DNA from: Alphaproteobacteria bacterium
GTDB lineage: Bacteria; Pseudomonadota; Alphaproteobacteria; Geminicoccales; Geminicoccaceae
Direction: 5' to 3'
DNA: 64,000 nucleotides
Assembly (NCBI GenBank): GCA_026990035.1
Contig: JALSIM010000004.1
Coordinates: 39,966-103,965, forward strand
The position numbers and the translations under genes are program-made. Every line of letters begins with the position of its first letter. Positions within the stretch are counted from its first letter, which is position 1. Positions 53,808 to 62,981 of the stretch are shown here, one piece after another. The notes beneath the pieces are model-generated. The model was given only the letters and a program-made list of their open reading frames with translations. It made no database searches and was not told the origin of the DNA.

Positions 53808-53836
53808 TTGCCCAGTCTCCGGGCCGTCCATAAAGT
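53808..53836 (+). promoter_or_regulatory. Candidate sigma70 promoter of petABC
   Basis: TTGCCC (53808-53813), a 17-base spacer and TAAAGT (53831-53836) precede petA. The predicted start near 53843 gives a leader of about 40 bases. Confidence 0.55.
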
Positions 53837-53881
53837 CCGCGCCGGTTTTGCCGCGCTTTTCTGCAGAGGGGATGGGCATCC

Positions 53882-54430
53882 ATGGCCGACAGTGCGGTCC
53901 CGCACGACCAGCCTGCGGGCAGCAGCAGGCGTGATTTTCTCGAACTCGTGGCCTGGTCGACCTTCGGCGTCGGAACGCTCGCCGCCATCTGGCCCCTGAT
54001 CGACAGCCTCAACCCGTCGGCGGCGGTCCTCGCCGTGGCCACGACGGAGGTCGATCTGGAGCCGATCGAGGTCGGTCAGCGGGTGACCGTGATGTGGCGG
54101 GGCAAACCGGTCTTCATCGGCCGCCGCACCGAGGAGGAAATCGAGATGGCGCGGGCGGTCTCGCTGGACGAACTCCGCGATCCGGAGCCGGACGAGGCGC
54201 GGGTCCAGAAGCCGGAGTGGCTGATCGTGATCGGCATCTGCACCCATCTCGGTTGTGTGCCCCTCGGCAACCGTTCCGGCGAGCCGCGCGGCCAGTGGGC
54301 CGGATGGTTCTGTCCCTGTCACGGCTCCCATTACGATACCGCCGGCCGCATCCGCAAGGGCCCGGCACCGCGGAACCTCGACCTCCCCCCCTACCGGTTC
54401 GTGAGCGACACGCAGGTTTTGATCGGCTGA
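53882..54430 (+). CDS. petA: Ubiquinol-cytochrome c reductase Rieske iron-sulfur subunit
   Basis: This subunit takes the first electron from ubiquinol in complex III. The 182-residue protein has a twin-arginine-like start ([12 protein letters not shown]) with one membrane anchor (about residues 20-42). The [2Fe-2S] ligands lie in CTHLGC (Cys120, His122) and CPCHGS (Cys144, His147), with Cys125 and Cys146 forming the disulfide. The [14 protein letters not shown] tail is typical. It is the first gene of petABC. Confidence 0.97.
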   Translation: MADSAVPHDQPAGSSRRDFLELVAWSTFGVGTLAAIWPLIDSLNPSAAVLAVATTEVDLEPIEVGQRVTVMWRGKPVFIGRRTEEEIEMARAVSLDELRDPEPDEARVQKPEWLIVIGICTHLGCVPLGNRSGEPRGQWAGWFCPCHGSHYDTAGRIRKGPAPRNLDLPPYRFVSDTQVLIG

Positions 54431-54482
54431 CCCGAAGGGTCTATCCGAGGGCCACGACACGCGCAGCAGACGGGATCGGCGC

Positions 54483-55751
54483 ATGAGCACGGAATTGCAG
54501 CAGCCGCCTTTCAAGAGCGGGGTCTTGCGGTGGATCGACGAGCGCCTGCCGGTGCTCACATGGGCGTACAACGAACTCGTCGTCTATCCGGCACCCAAGA
54601 ACCTGAACTACTGGTGGAACTTCGGCTCGCTCGCCGGCATCATCCTGGTGGTGCAGATCGTCACCGGCGTCATCCTGGTGATGTCCTACACGCCGCACGC
54701 CGATCTCGCCTTCGATTCGGTCGAAGGCTACATCATGCGCGACGTCAACTGGGGCTGGCTGATCCGCTATCTGCACGCGAACGGCGCCTCGATGTTCTTC
54801 GCCCTCGTCTACATCCACATGTTCCGCGGCCTCTACTACGGCTCCTACAAGAAGCCGCGCGAGCTGCTGTGGATCCTGGGCGTCATCATTCTCCTCCTGA
54901 TGATGGCCACCGCCTTCATGGGCTACGTGCTTCCCTGGGGGAACATGAGCTACTGGGCGGCGACGGTGATCACCAACCTGTTCTCGGCCATCCCGCTCGT
55001 CGGTGAGCCGCTCGTGACCTGGCTGTGGGGCGGCTTCACGGTCGCCAATCCGACCCTGCAGCGCTTCTTCTCGCTGCATTATCTGCTGCCCTTCGTGATC
55101 TTCGCGGTGGTCTTCCTGCACATCCTGGCCCTGCACCAGTTCGGATCGAACAACCCGCTGGGCATCGACCTCTCGAAGAAGGACAAGATCCCCTTCCACC
55201 CCTACTACACCGTCAAGGACGTGTTCGGGCTGTGCGTGTTCCTGCTGGTTTACGGCTACTTCGTCTTCTATGCCCCGACCGCCTTCATCTCGCCGACCAA
55301 CTTCATACCCGCCGATCCGCTGCAGACGCCGACCCATATCGTCCCCGAATGGTATTTCCTGCCCTTCTACGCGATCCTGCGGGCCATCACCTTCGATTTC
55401 CTGTGGATCGTTCCGGCCAAGCTCGGCGGTGTGATCGCCATGTTCGCCGCGATCGGCGTGCTGTTCTTCGTCCCCTGGCTCGACACCTCGAAGGTGCGGA
55501 GCGCCCGCTTCCGGCCGATCTACAAATGGTTCTTCTGGCTGCTGGTGATCGATGTGCTCGTGCTCGGTTGGGCCGGCGCCAATCCACCGGAGGGCTGGTA
55601 TCTGGTGGCGGCGCAGCTCGGCACCCTGTACTACTTCGCCCATTTCCTCGTGATCATGCCCGTCCTGGGCAAGATCGAACGTCCCCTGCCGCTGCCCACC
55701 AGCCTGAGCGACCCGGTGCTCCGGGGCACCCGCTCGCAGACGGCGAACTGA
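54483..55751 (+). CDS. petB: Cytochrome b of the bc1 complex
   Basis: This integral subunit carries both b haems and the Qo and Qi sites. The 422-residue protein has [20 protein letters not shown] and the paired haem histidines in [28 protein letters not shown] and [47 protein letters not shown] and the Qo-site [15 protein letters not shown] loop follow. Eight or so membrane helices are visible. It is not fused to cytochrome c1, unlike fbcH-type genes. Confidence 0.98.
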   Translation: MSTELQQPPFKSGVLRWIDERLPVLTWAYNELVVYPAPKNLNYWWNFGSLAGIILVVQIVTGVILVMSYTPHADLAFDSVEGYIMRDVNWGWLIRYLHANGASMFFALVYIHMFRGLYYGSYKKPRELLWILGVIILLLMMATAFMGYVLPWGNMSYWAATVITNLFSAIPLVGEPLVTWLWGGFTVANPTLQRFFSLHYLLPFVIFAVVFLHILALHQFGSNNPLGIDLSKKDKIPFHPYYTVKDVFGLCVFLLVYGYFVFYAPTAFISPTNFIPADPLQTPTHIVPEWYFLPFYAILRAITFDFLWIVPAKLGGVIAMFAAIGVLFFVPWLDTSKVRSARFRPIYKWFFWLLVIDVLVLGWAGANPPEGWYLVAAQLGTLYYFAHFLVIMPVLGKIERPLPLPTSLSDPVLRGTRSQTAN

Positions 55752-55763
55752 GGGAGAAGAGCG

Positions 55764-56525
55764 ATGCGTAAGATGCTGATCGCCTCCCTCGTCGCCGCCG
55801 TTCTCGCCGGCTCGCCGGGTGGCCTCTTCGCCGCCGAGGGCAAGCATCCGGAGGACCGCGACTGGCCGCAGGAAGGGATTTTCGGAACCTTCGACAAGGC
55901 CGCCTTGCAGCGGGGGTTCCAAGTCTACAAGGAGGTCTGTGCCGCCTGCCATTCGGTCAGATACCTGCGCTTCCGCGATCTGCTGGGAATCGGCCTCGAC
56001 GAGGAGACGATCAAGGCGGTGGCCGGTGAGTACACGGTGATCGACGGCCCCGACGACAGCGGCGAAATGTTCGAACGGCCGGCCAAGCCCTTCGACGTGT
56101 TCCCGTCGCCCTTCCCCAATCCGCAAGCGGCGCGGGCTGCCAACGGCGGCGCCCTCCCCGTCGATCTGTCGCTGATCGTCAAGGCCCGGGAAGGCGGGGA
56201 AGACTATCTCTACAGCCTGCTCGTGGGATACACGGATCCGCCGGCGGACGAGGAAGGGCTGCCGGGTGCCTACTACAACCCCTATTTCCCCGGCGGCTGG
56301 ATCGCGATGCCACCGCCGCTGTCCGAAGACATGATCGAATATGCCGACGGTACCCCGGCGACCGTCGAACAGATGGCCGCCGACGTCACCCAGTTCCTCT
56401 CCTGGCTCGCCGAGCCGGAGCTCGAGGAGCGCAAGCGCGTCGGCCTCAAGTTCATGCTGTTCGTGCTGGTGATGACCGGCATCTTCTACGCCTACAAGCG
56501 CAAGGTCTGGGCCCGTCTGCACTGA
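55764..56525 (+). CDS. petC: Cytochrome c1
   Basis: Cytochrome c1 passes electrons from the Rieske centre to soluble cytochrome c. The 253-residue protein has a signal peptide (residues 1 to about 23, ending GLFAAEG) and the haem motif CAACH in YKEVCAACHSVRYLRFRDL. A Met ligand candidate lies in GGWIAMPPPLSEDMIEYADGTPAT. One C-terminal anchor helix (GLKFMLFVLVMTGIFYAYKRKVW) closes the protein. It ends the pet operon. Confidence 0.96.
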   Translation: MRKMLIASLVAAVLAGSPGGLFAAEGKHPEDRDWPQEGIFGTFDKAALQRGFQVYKEVCAACHSVRYLRFRDLLGIGLDEETIKAVAGEYTVIDGPDDSGEMFERPAKPFDVFPSPFPNPQAARAANGGALPVDLSLIVKAREGGEDYLYSLLVGYTDPPADEEGLPGAYYNPYFPGGWIAMPPPLSEDMIEYADGTPATVEQMAADVTQFLSWLAEPELEERKRVGLKFMLFVLVMTGIFYAYKRKVWARLH

Positions 56526-56550
56526 GGGCCACCAGCCTCGCCGCCACGGA

Positions 56551-56574
56551 ACGCCGGCCCGGGAGGGTCGGCGT
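56551..56574 (+). terminator. Hairpin terminator candidate after petC
   Basis: A 10-base stem (ACGCCGGCCC with GGGTCGGCGT, one G-U pair) closes a GGGA loop 25 bases after the petC stop. Only a short CTTC follows rather than a full T-run. Confidence 0.5.
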
Positions 56575-56686
56575 CTTCGCATCCACGGGCGGCCGGCGGC
56601 GCGCACCGCCGCTTGCGGACCGATCGAACAATGCGGCACTCTGCTCCATATTCCTCTCACCGGTCGTCTTCCATGGGAGCGCTACG

Positions 56687-58510
56687 ATGTGCGGAATCGT
56701 CGGTGTCGTCGGGGTCGAGGAAGCGGCTCCCCTGCTGCTCGACGCCCTGCGCCGCCTCGAATACCGTGGCTACGACAGCGCCGGCATCGCCACTCTGATC
56801 GACGGCCGGGTGGAACGGCGGCGGGCGGCGGGCAAGCTCGACAATCTCGCCCGGGCGCTTCGCGCCGAACCCCTTCGCGGGACCATCGGCGTCGGTCACA
56901 CCCGCTGGGCGACCCACGGGCGCGCCACACGCGCCAACGCCCATCCCCATGTGAGCGGCGGCGTGGCGGTGGTGCACAACGGCATCATCGAAAATTTCCA
57001 GGAGCTGCGGACGGAACTCGAAGCGGAGGGGCGGCGCTTCGAGACCGAAACCGATACCGAGGTGGTGCCCCATCTCGTCGCCCATCATCTCGCGGCCGGC
57101 GCCGATCCCGTGGAAGCGGCCCGACGTGCGGTCCACCGGCTCGAGGGCGCGTTCGCCTTGGCGATGCTGATCGCCGGCGAGGAAGATTTCCTGCTGATCG
57201 CCCGCCGCGGCAGCCCGCTCGCCGTCGGTTACGGCGACGGCGAGATGTACGTCGGCTCGGACGCGCTGGCTCTCGCTCCCCTGACCGCCCGCATCCAGTA
57301 TCTGGAGGAGGGGGATTTCGCGGTCGTCGATCGCACCGGGGCGCGGATCCTCGATGCCGACGGCCGGCGCGTCGATCGCCCGATCGTGCGGACCGCCCTC
57401 TCCGGGGCGATGATCGGCAAGGGCAATCACCGCCATTTCATGGAGAAGGAGATCTTCGAACAGCCTTCGGTCCTGGGCGATACCCTGCGTGCCTTCGCCG
57501 ATCCGGCCGATCATCGCATTCTCGTGCCGGAGCTGCCCTTCGCCCTCGACCGCATCCCGCGGCTCGCGGCGATCGCCTGCGGCACCGCCTCCTACGCCTG
57601 TCTGATCGCCAAATACTGGTTCGAGGGCCTCGCCGGTCTGCCGGTGGACTGGGACATCGGCTCGGAGTTCCGCTACCGTTCCCCACCGCTGCTGCCGGAA
57701 CAGGGCGGCATCTTCGTCTCGCAATCGGGCGAGACCGCCGACACCCTGGCGGCGCTGCGCTACATGAAGGAGCGCGGACACCCGACCCTCGCCCTGGTCA
57801 ACGTGCCGGAAAGCACCCTCGCCCGGGAGGCCGATGCCGTTCTCCGCACCTTGGCGGGACCCGAGATCGGGGTCGCTTCCACCAAGGCCTTCACCACCCA
57901 GCTCGCCACCCTGGCCTGCCTCGCCATCGGCGCCGCCCGCGTTCGCGGACGGCTGGACCGGAAACGGGAGGCGGCGCTCACCCAGGCCCTCGACGAGGTT
58001 CCGGCCCGGGTGCTGCAGATCCTCCAACGGCAGCGGATTTTCCGGGAGATCGCCGAGGAGCTGGCGGCGGCCCGCGACGTTCTCTACATCGGCCGCGGGA
58101 CCTCCCACGCGATCGCCATGGAAGGGGCGCTGAAACTCAAGGAGATCAGCTACATCCACGCCGAAGCCTACGCCGCCGGCGAGCTCAAGCACGGCCCGAT
58201 CGCCCTGATCGACGAGAAGGTACCGGTGATCGTCGTCGCGCCACGGGACGGGCTTTTCGAGAAGACCGTCGGCAATCTCCAGGAAGTGGCGGCGCGGGGC
58301 GGCCGGATCGTCCTGTTTTCCGATTCCCGTGGCTGCGAGGAGCTGGCTTCCTGCTGCTGGCGCTGTGTGGCGCTGCCCGACTGCGATCCCTTCGTGGCCC
58401 CGATCCTCTACGCCGTTCCGGTCCAGCTCCTCGCCTACTACACCGCCGTCGCCAAGGGGACCGACGTGGACCAGCCCCGCAATCTCGCCAAATCCGTTAC
58501 TGTCGAGTGA
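56687..58510 (+). CDS. glmS: Glutamine-fructose-6-phosphate aminotransferase (isomerising)
   Basis: GlmS makes glucosamine-6-phosphate for peptidoglycan and LPS. The 607-residue protein starts with Cys2 as the amidase nucleophile (MCGIVGVVG). RRLEYRGYDSAGIATL, HTRWATHGRATRANAHPH and VVHNGIIENFQELR follow. Two SIS domains then carry ACGTASYACLIAKYWFE, SQSGETADTLAALR and YIGRGTSHAIAMEGALKLKEISYIHAEAY, with GELKHGPIALI after them. The canonical C-terminus is DVDQPRNLAKSVTVE. hutF starts 5 bases downstream, an unusual partner. Confidence 0.97.
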   Translation: MCGIVGVVGVEEAAPLLLDALRRLEYRGYDSAGIATLIDGRVERRRAAGKLDNLARALRAEPLRGTIGVGHTRWATHGRATRANAHPHVSGGVAVVHNGIIENFQELRTELEAEGRRFETETDTEVVPHLVAHHLAAGADPVEAARRAVHRLEGAFALAMLIAGEEDFLLIARRGSPLAVGYGDGEMYVGSDALALAPLTARIQYLEEGDFAVVDRTGARILDADGRRVDRPIVRTALSGAMIGKGNHRHFMEKEIFEQPSVLGDTLRAFADPADHRILVPELPFALDRIPRLAAIACGTASYACLIAKYWFEGLAGLPVDWDIGSEFRYRSPPLLPEQGGIFVSQSGETADTLAALRYMKERGHPTLALVNVPESTLAREADAVLRTLAGPEIGVASTKAFTTQLATLACLAIGAARVRGRLDRKREAALTQALDEVPARVLQILQRQRIFREIAEELAAARDVLYIGRGTSHAIAMEGALKLKEISYIHAEAYAAGELKHGPIALIDEKVPVIVVAPRDGLFEKTVGNLQEVAARGGRIVLFSDSRGCEELASCCWRCVALPDCDPFVAPILYAVPVQLLAYYTAVAKGTDVDQPRNLAKSVTVE

Positions 58511-58515
58511 AGCCC

Positions 58516-59892
58516 ATGGCACGACTGCTCGCCGCCCATGCTCTGCTGGCCGACGGCTGGGCCGAACGGGTGGCCATCGACATCGCCGCCGACGGCAACA
58601 TCACCGAAGTGACGGTGGGCGCCACCGACGAGGAGGCCGAATATCTTCCCGGCCACCTGGTTCCCGGGATGATCGATCTCCACAGCCACGCCTTCCAGCG
58701 GGCGATGGCCGGGCTCGCCCAGGACAGGCCTCCGGGGAGGGCCGATTTCTGGAGCTGGCGGCAGCGGATGTACGGGCTCGCCACGACTCTCGGCCCGGAA
58801 GACCTCTGGGCGATCGCCGCCGCCCTCTACATCGATCTCCTCAAGGGCGGCTATACCACCGTCGTCGAGTTCCACTATCTGCACGGCTCCCCGGAGGGCG
58901 GCAGCTACGAGGATCCGGCGGTGATGTCCCTGGCCCTCCACGAGGCGGCCCAGGAGGCGGGCATCGCCCTCACCCTCGCACCGGTCTGGTACGCCCGGGC
59001 CGGAATCGACGAGGAGGAGCCGAGCCCGGCGCAGCGCCGCTTCATCCGCCCACTCGACGGTTACGGCGAGATTCTCGCCCGGGTGGAGCGCCTGTTCCGC
59101 GACGATCGCGACCGCCGCATCGCCGCCGCCGTCCATTCCCTGCGCGCCGTCCCCCCGGAGCGGCTGGCCGATTTCCTGGCCGAGGTCGACCGCCGCGATC
59201 CCCAGGCTCCCCTGCACATCCACGTCGCCGAACAGCCGCGGGAAGTGGAAGCCTGCCTCGCGGCCTACGGCGCCCGGCCGGTGGAACTGCTGGCCGACCG
59301 GGTGGACCTCGGCCCCCGCTGGTGTCTCGTCCACGCCACCCATGTGGAGGAGCGGGAACGCGCCCGCATCGCCACCTCGGGCGCCGTCGCCGGTCTCTGC
59401 CCGACCACCGAGGCGGATCTCGGCGACGGCCTGTTCCCCTTCGCCGAATACTGGCACCAGCGGGGAATCTGGGGCGTCGGCTCGGATGCCAATCTGTTCA
59501 CCGCCGCCGCCGAGGAACTGCGTCTGCTCGAGTACGGACAGCGGCTGCAGCGGGGACGGCGGCTGATCGCCACCCGGACCGAGGAGCCGCATTGCGGCGC
59601 GGCCCTCTATCGCGCGGCTCTCGCCGGGGGGGCACGCGCCGCGGGGCGGCCGGTGGGCCGGATCGCGCCCGGGTTCCGAGCCGATCTCGTCCATCTCGAC
59701 GGCGACCATCCGCTGCTGGCGGGACGCGCGGGCGATGCGGTGCTCGACACCCTGGTCTTCGCCGGCGGCGCGGGCGGTTTCGTCCGCGATGTGATGGTCG
59801 GCGGTCTCTGGCGGGTGCGGGGCGGGTTTCATGCCGACGAGGAGCGGGCGCGGGAGGGCCTCGCCGCGGTCGTACGACGGCTCCAGACGTGA
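58516..59892 (+). CDS. hutF: Formimidoylglutamate deiminase
   Basis: HutF removes the imino group of N-formimidoyl-glutamate in the two-step histidine degradation route. The 458-residue amidohydrolase has PGMIDLHSHAFQRAMAGLAQ with metal ligands His56 and His58. DFWSWRQRMYGL, GYTTVVEFHYLHG and PLHIHVAEQPREVEACLAAYGARPVELL follow, then WCLVHATHVEERE, GLCPTTEADLGDGLFP and GVGSDANLFTAAAEELRLLEYGQRL. These match HutF rather than guanine deaminase. No other hut gene is in the window. The ATG at 58516 lies 5 bases after glmS. Confidence 0.9.
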   Translation: MARLLAAHALLADGWAERVAIDIAADGNITEVTVGATDEEAEYLPGHLVPGMIDLHSHAFQRAMAGLAQDRPPGRADFWSWRQRMYGLATTLGPEDLWAIAAALYIDLLKGGYTTVVEFHYLHGSPEGGSYEDPAVMSLALHEAAQEAGIALTLAPVWYARAGIDEEEPSPAQRRFIRPLDGYGEILARVERLFRDDRDRRIAAAVHSLRAVPPERLADFLAEVDRRDPQAPLHIHVAEQPREVEACLAAYGARPVELLADRVDLGPRWCLVHATHVEERERARIATSGAVAGLCPTTEADLGDGLFPFAEYWHQRGIWGVGSDANLFTAAAEELRLLEYGQRLQRGRRLIATRTEEPHCGAALYRAALAGGARAAGRPVGRIAPGFRADLVHLDGDHPLLAGRAGDAVLDTLVFAGGAGGFVRDVMVGGLWRVRGGFHADEERAREGLAAVVRRLQT

Positions 59893-59901
59893 GAGCGGGT
59901 C

Positions 59902-60192
59902 GTGCCGGCGCCCGCCACCAGTCCCACCGGCGAACGCTGTCCCTGGTGCGGCCGCCCGCTGCGGCTCCTGTCCGTCCACGGCCACGAGCAGTGCGCCTGG
60001 TGCGGCGCCCCGGTGCTGCCCTGCTGCGAGGGCATGCCGCTCGGACCGGGTGACACCTGTCCGCCGCCGGAAACGCCGCCACCCTCTCCACCGCCGAAAC
60101 CGGGCGGGACGGCGGCCGTCGAACCTTCGCGCCCCCCTTCCCGCAGGGGTGCCCGCACCGCCCGTCGCCGGAAACGGGGCTCTTCGGCCTGA
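59902..60192 (+). CDS. Small zinc-ribbon-like protein with Pro/Arg-rich tail
   Basis: This 96-residue protein has a compact N-terminal half with CPWCGRPLRLLSVHGHEQCAWCGAPVLPCCEG, two C-x-x-C pairs plus an extra CC that suit zinc binding. The tail is proline-rich, then strongly basic (RRGARTARRRKRG), like a nucleic-acid-binding extension. Start GTG at 59902, 9 bases after hutF, with only a weak ribosome site. I do not recognise a named family; similar short ribbons occur in alphaproteobacteria. No function is assigned. Confidence 0.6.
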   Translation: MPAPATSPTGERCPWCGRPLRLLSVHGHEQCAWCGAPVLPCCEGMPLGPGDTCPPPETPPPSPPPKPGGTAAVEPSRPPSRRGARTARRRKRGSSA

Positions 60193-60207
60193 TGCCGCGG
60201 CCCGGTT

Positions 60208-61284
60208 TCAGTCGGCGATACGCTGGCCCGTCCGCCGGTCGAACAGATGCAGGCGCCCGAGATCGGGCATCAGGCGGACCGTCTCGCCGGGTCGGAACTC
60301 GTGCCGTTCGCGGAACACCGCGTGCGCCGGACCGCCGGCCATGTTCATGACCAGCAGCGTCTCCGCCCCCGTCGGCTCCACCACCACCACTTCCGCCGGC
60401 ACGCCGGCGCTGTCGCCGACCAGGGTGAGATGCTCGGGACGAATTCCGTAGACGAGCTCCCGTCCCTCCTCGATCCCGATGCCCTCGGGCAAGGGCAGCA
60501 CCGTACCGTCCCGGCTCACCGCCACCGGATGGGCGTTCTCGCGCCGCACCGTGGCTTCGAAGAAATTCATCGCCGGCGAGCCGATGAAGCCGGCCACGAA
60601 CAGATTGACCGGGCGATCGTAGAGCTCGAGCGGGGCACCGACCTGCTCCACCCGTCCGTCCTGCATGACGACGATGCGGTCGGCCATGGTCATCGCCTCG
60701 ATCTGGTCGTGGGTGACGTAGATCGAAGTGGTCTTGAGGCGCTGGTGCAGGGCCTTGATCTCGGTCCGCATCTGGACCCGGAGCTTGGCGTCGAGATTGG
60801 ACAGCGGTTCGTCGAACAGGAACACCTGCGGATCACGGACGATCGCCCGGCCCATCGCCACCCGCTGCCGCTGGCCGCCGGAAAGCTGGCGCGGATAGCG
60901 GTCGAAGTATTCGGTCAGGCCGAGGATCCGGGCGGCGCGATCGACGCGCTCCTCGATCACCTGGCGCGGCGCCTTGGCGAGCTTGAGCGAAAAGGCCATG
61001 TTCTCGCGCACCGTCATGTGCGGGTAGAGGGCGTAATTCTGGAACACCATGGCGATGTCGCGATCACGCGGCGGCACGTCGTTGACGACCCGGCCACCGA
61101 TCAGGATCTCGCCGCGGGTGATCTCCTCCAGCCCGGCGATCATCCGCAGCAGAGTCGACTTGCCGCAGCCCGACGGCCCCACGAGCACCACGAATTCGCC
61201 GTCGGCGATATCGATGCTCACCCCGAACAGCACCTGGGTCGAGCCGAAAACCTTGTCGACCTCCCGGATTTCCACCGACGCCAT
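60208..61284 (-). CDS. ABC importer ATPase of the MalK/UgpC type
   Basis: This ATPase energises a carbohydrate-type importer. The 358-residue protein has the Walker [14 protein letters not shown]-loop [14 protein letters not shown], signature [15 protein letters not shown], Walker [17 protein letters not shown] and H-loop [19 protein letters not shown]-terminal TOBE/regulatory domain follows (about 240-358, [10 protein letters not shown]). The ATG at 61284 follows GGGGAGGGGG. It diverges from the binding-protein and permease genes, which it most likely serves. Confidence 0.93.
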   Translation of the reverse strand: MASVEIREVDKVFGSTQVLFGVSIDIADGEFVVLVGPSGCGKSTLLRMIAGLEEITRGEILIGGRVVNDVPPRDRDIAMVFQNYALYPHMTVRENMAFSLKLAKAPRQVIEERVDRAARILGLTEYFDRYPRQLSGGQRQRVAMGRAIVRDPQVFLFDEPLSNLDAKLRVQMRTEIKALHQRLKTTSIYVTHDQIEAMTMADRIVVMQDGRVEQVGAPLELYDRPVNLFVAGFIGSPAMNFFEATVRRENAHPVAVSRDGTVLPLPEGIGIEEGRELVYGIRPEHLTLVGDSAGVPAEVVVVEPTGAETLLVMNMAGGPAHAVFRERHEFRPGETVRLMPDLGRLHLFDRRTGQRIAD

Positions 61285-61351
61285 CGCGCTCCCCCTCCCC
61301 TGCTCGGCTCCCGGCACGGCACGTTGTTCATTCTCGTGCGGACGGCCGTGA

Positions 61352-61369
61352 ACCGGAGCCCTCTCCGGT
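61352..61369. promoter_or_regulatory. Small inverted repeat in the ABC divergent gap
   Basis: Arms ACCGGA and TCCGGT enclose 6 bases between the ATPase and binding-protein genes. It is a possible operator for a divergent regulon. The 262-base gap holds no gene I can support. Confidence 0.25.
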
Positions 61370-61435
61370 GATCATGGCGCGGTTCGCGAACGAGAGCAAC
61401 ACGGCGCCGGCGACGGTGCCCCGCCGCTTTCCCTC

Positions 61436-61464
61436 TTTCCATGCCGGCCACCGTCGGGTTATCT
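61436..61464 (+). promoter_or_regulatory. Candidate promoter of the ABC binding-protein operon
   Basis: TTTCCA (61436-61441), a 17-base spacer and TTATCT (61459-61464) would start transcription near 61471. The leader of about 75 bases contains the long inverted repeat at 61476-61526. Confidence 0.4.
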
Positions 61465-61475
61465 AGGAGGGTGGA

Positions 61476-61526
61476 CGTGGTCGTGTCCCGAACCACGCGC
61501 GTCGGCCACCGGTTCCGACGACCACG
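61476..61526 (+). promoter_or_regulatory. Long-range inverted repeat in the binding-protein leader
   Basis: Arms CGTGGTCGT (61476-61484) and ACGACCACG (61518-61526) are perfectly complementary and enclose 33 bases, within which CGTCGG/CCGACG can also pair. The leader could fold into a branched hairpin ending 20 bases before the ATG. A protein operator is equally possible. Confidence 0.35.
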
Positions 61527-61546
61527 AATGCAGGGGAGGCAAGGAA

Positions 61547-62896
61547 ATGACCGAGTTCGGCCAGACCAGGCGGCGTTTTCTGGCGACCACCGCCGCCACC
61601 GGAGCACTCGCCGTCGCCGCACCTTTCGTCCACACGGCCCGGGCCGGCGGACGCGTCACCCTCGGTCTCTGGGATCACTGGGTGCCCGGTGCCAACGAGG
61701 TGCTGCGGGAGATCGCGCTGGCCTGGGGCGAGAAGAACAAGGTCGAGGTGGTCATCGACTTCATCACCTCCATCGGCGAGAAGGATCTGCTGACCGCCGC
61801 CGCCGAGGCCCGCGCCGGGGTCGGCCACGACATCTTCGTCCACCGCACCTGGCAGGTGGCGGTGTACGAGAACCAGCTCGAGCCGCTCGACGATTTGGTG
61901 GCGGAAATCGAGAAGAACGAGGGGGCGTACAACGACATCGCCCGCTATCTCGCCCGCCCCAACGGGACTTGGCGGGCGATCGTGGCACCGACCGGATCCC
62001 ATTCCTACCCGATGGTCTCCCGGCTCGACCTGTGGAAGGAACATGCGGGCATCGATCTTCTCGAACTGTTCCCCGCCGGCCCGCGCGATCAGGCCCGGAT
62101 CGACGCCGAATGGACCTACGACACCTTCCTCGAAGGTGCCAGGAAGCTGCACGCGGCGGGCTTCCCCTTCGGCAATCCGATCGGCCAGACCAGCGACTCG
62201 CAGGACTGGCTGGGCTCGCTGTTCCTCTCCTTCGGCTCGCAGCCGATGAACGCCGACGGCGAGATCACGATCGATTCCGACGGCACCCGGGCGGCGCTCG
62301 AGTTCATGAAGGAACTCACCCGCTACATGCCCGACGACGTCTATGCCTGGGACGATGCCGCCAACAATCGCTGGATCATTTCGGGCCGGGGCTCGGCCAT
62401 CCAGAACCCGCCGAGCGCCTGGGCGGTGGCCAAGCGCGATGCTCCCGAGGTGGCGGCCCAGCTCTGGCATCACGACACGCCGAGCGGGCCCGCCGGTCGG
62501 TTCCGCGGCAGCCTGCCCTTCTTCTGGGGACTGTGGGACTTCTCCACCAACAAATCGGCGGCCAAGGAACTCCTCTACCATCTCGCCTCCAAGGAGCAGG
62601 TGGCGAAGCTGCTGTGGGCCTCCCAGGGCTACGATCTGCCGCTCCAGCCCGACTATTACGATCACGAGGTCTGGCTCAAGGAATCGCCGCCTCCGGGCAC
62701 CCTCTACAACTATCCCGGTCGCGGCAGCGAGCAGGTCGTGGTCACCGGCTTCCCCGCCCCGCCGGCGGTCGGTGCGCGGATCTACAACGAAGGGCTGCTG
62801 GCGGTGCTCGTCGCCCGGGTGACCCAGGGCGGCGAAAGCGTGGAGGATGCCATCGCCTGGGCCGCCGAGGAGCTCGAAGGCTACCAGCGCGGCTGA
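61547..62896 (+). CDS. ABC importer extracellular solute-binding protein (family 1, Tat signal)
   Basis: This 449-residue periplasmic protein starts with a twin-arginine signal (TRRRFLATTAATGALAVAAPFVHTARA) and should be exported folded. The mature part has the family 1 pattern: VTLGLWDHWVPGANEVLREIALAWGEKNKVEVVIDF, with SGRGSAIQNPPSAWAVA and LYHLASKEQVAKLL further on. Many Trp and Tyr residues suit sugar or polyol binding, but the ligand is not identifiable. A GGGGAGGCAAGG site precedes the ATG. Two permease genes follow. Confidence 0.9.
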   Translation: MTEFGQTRRRFLATTAATGALAVAAPFVHTARAGGRVTLGLWDHWVPGANEVLREIALAWGEKNKVEVVIDFITSIGEKDLLTAAAEARAGVGHDIFVHRTWQVAVYENQLEPLDDLVAEIEKNEGAYNDIARYLARPNGTWRAIVAPTGSHSYPMVSRLDLWKEHAGIDLLELFPAGPRDQARIDAEWTYDTFLEGARKLHAAGFPFGNPIGQTSDSQDWLGSLFLSFGSQPMNADGEITIDSDGTRAALEFMKELTRYMPDDVYAWDDAANNRWIISGRGSAIQNPPSAWAVAKRDAPEVAAQLWHHDTPSGPAGRFRGSLPFFWGLWDFSTNKSAAKELLYHLASKEQVAKLLWASQGYDLPLQPDYYDHEVWLKESPPPGTLYNYPGRGSEQVVVTGFPAPPAVGARIYNEGLLAVLVARVTQGGESVEDAIAWAAEELEGYQRG

Positions 62897-62981
62897 ACGG
62901 CACGGCACGGGGCGGTCGTCGCCGCTCGCGGCGGCCGCCGCCGGCCGCCCGTCCCGCCCCGGCCGAGCGGAGCCCGCACGG

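Noticed and set aside
56575..56686. glmS riboswitch-ribozyme before glmS
   Set aside because: The gap is only about 110 bases, has no recognisable ribozyme core, and this element is known from Firmicutes and relatives.
56689..58515. In-frame upstream extension of hutF through glmS
   Set aside because: It is out of frame with glmS and low in complexity; homology to HutF starts at the ATG at 58516.
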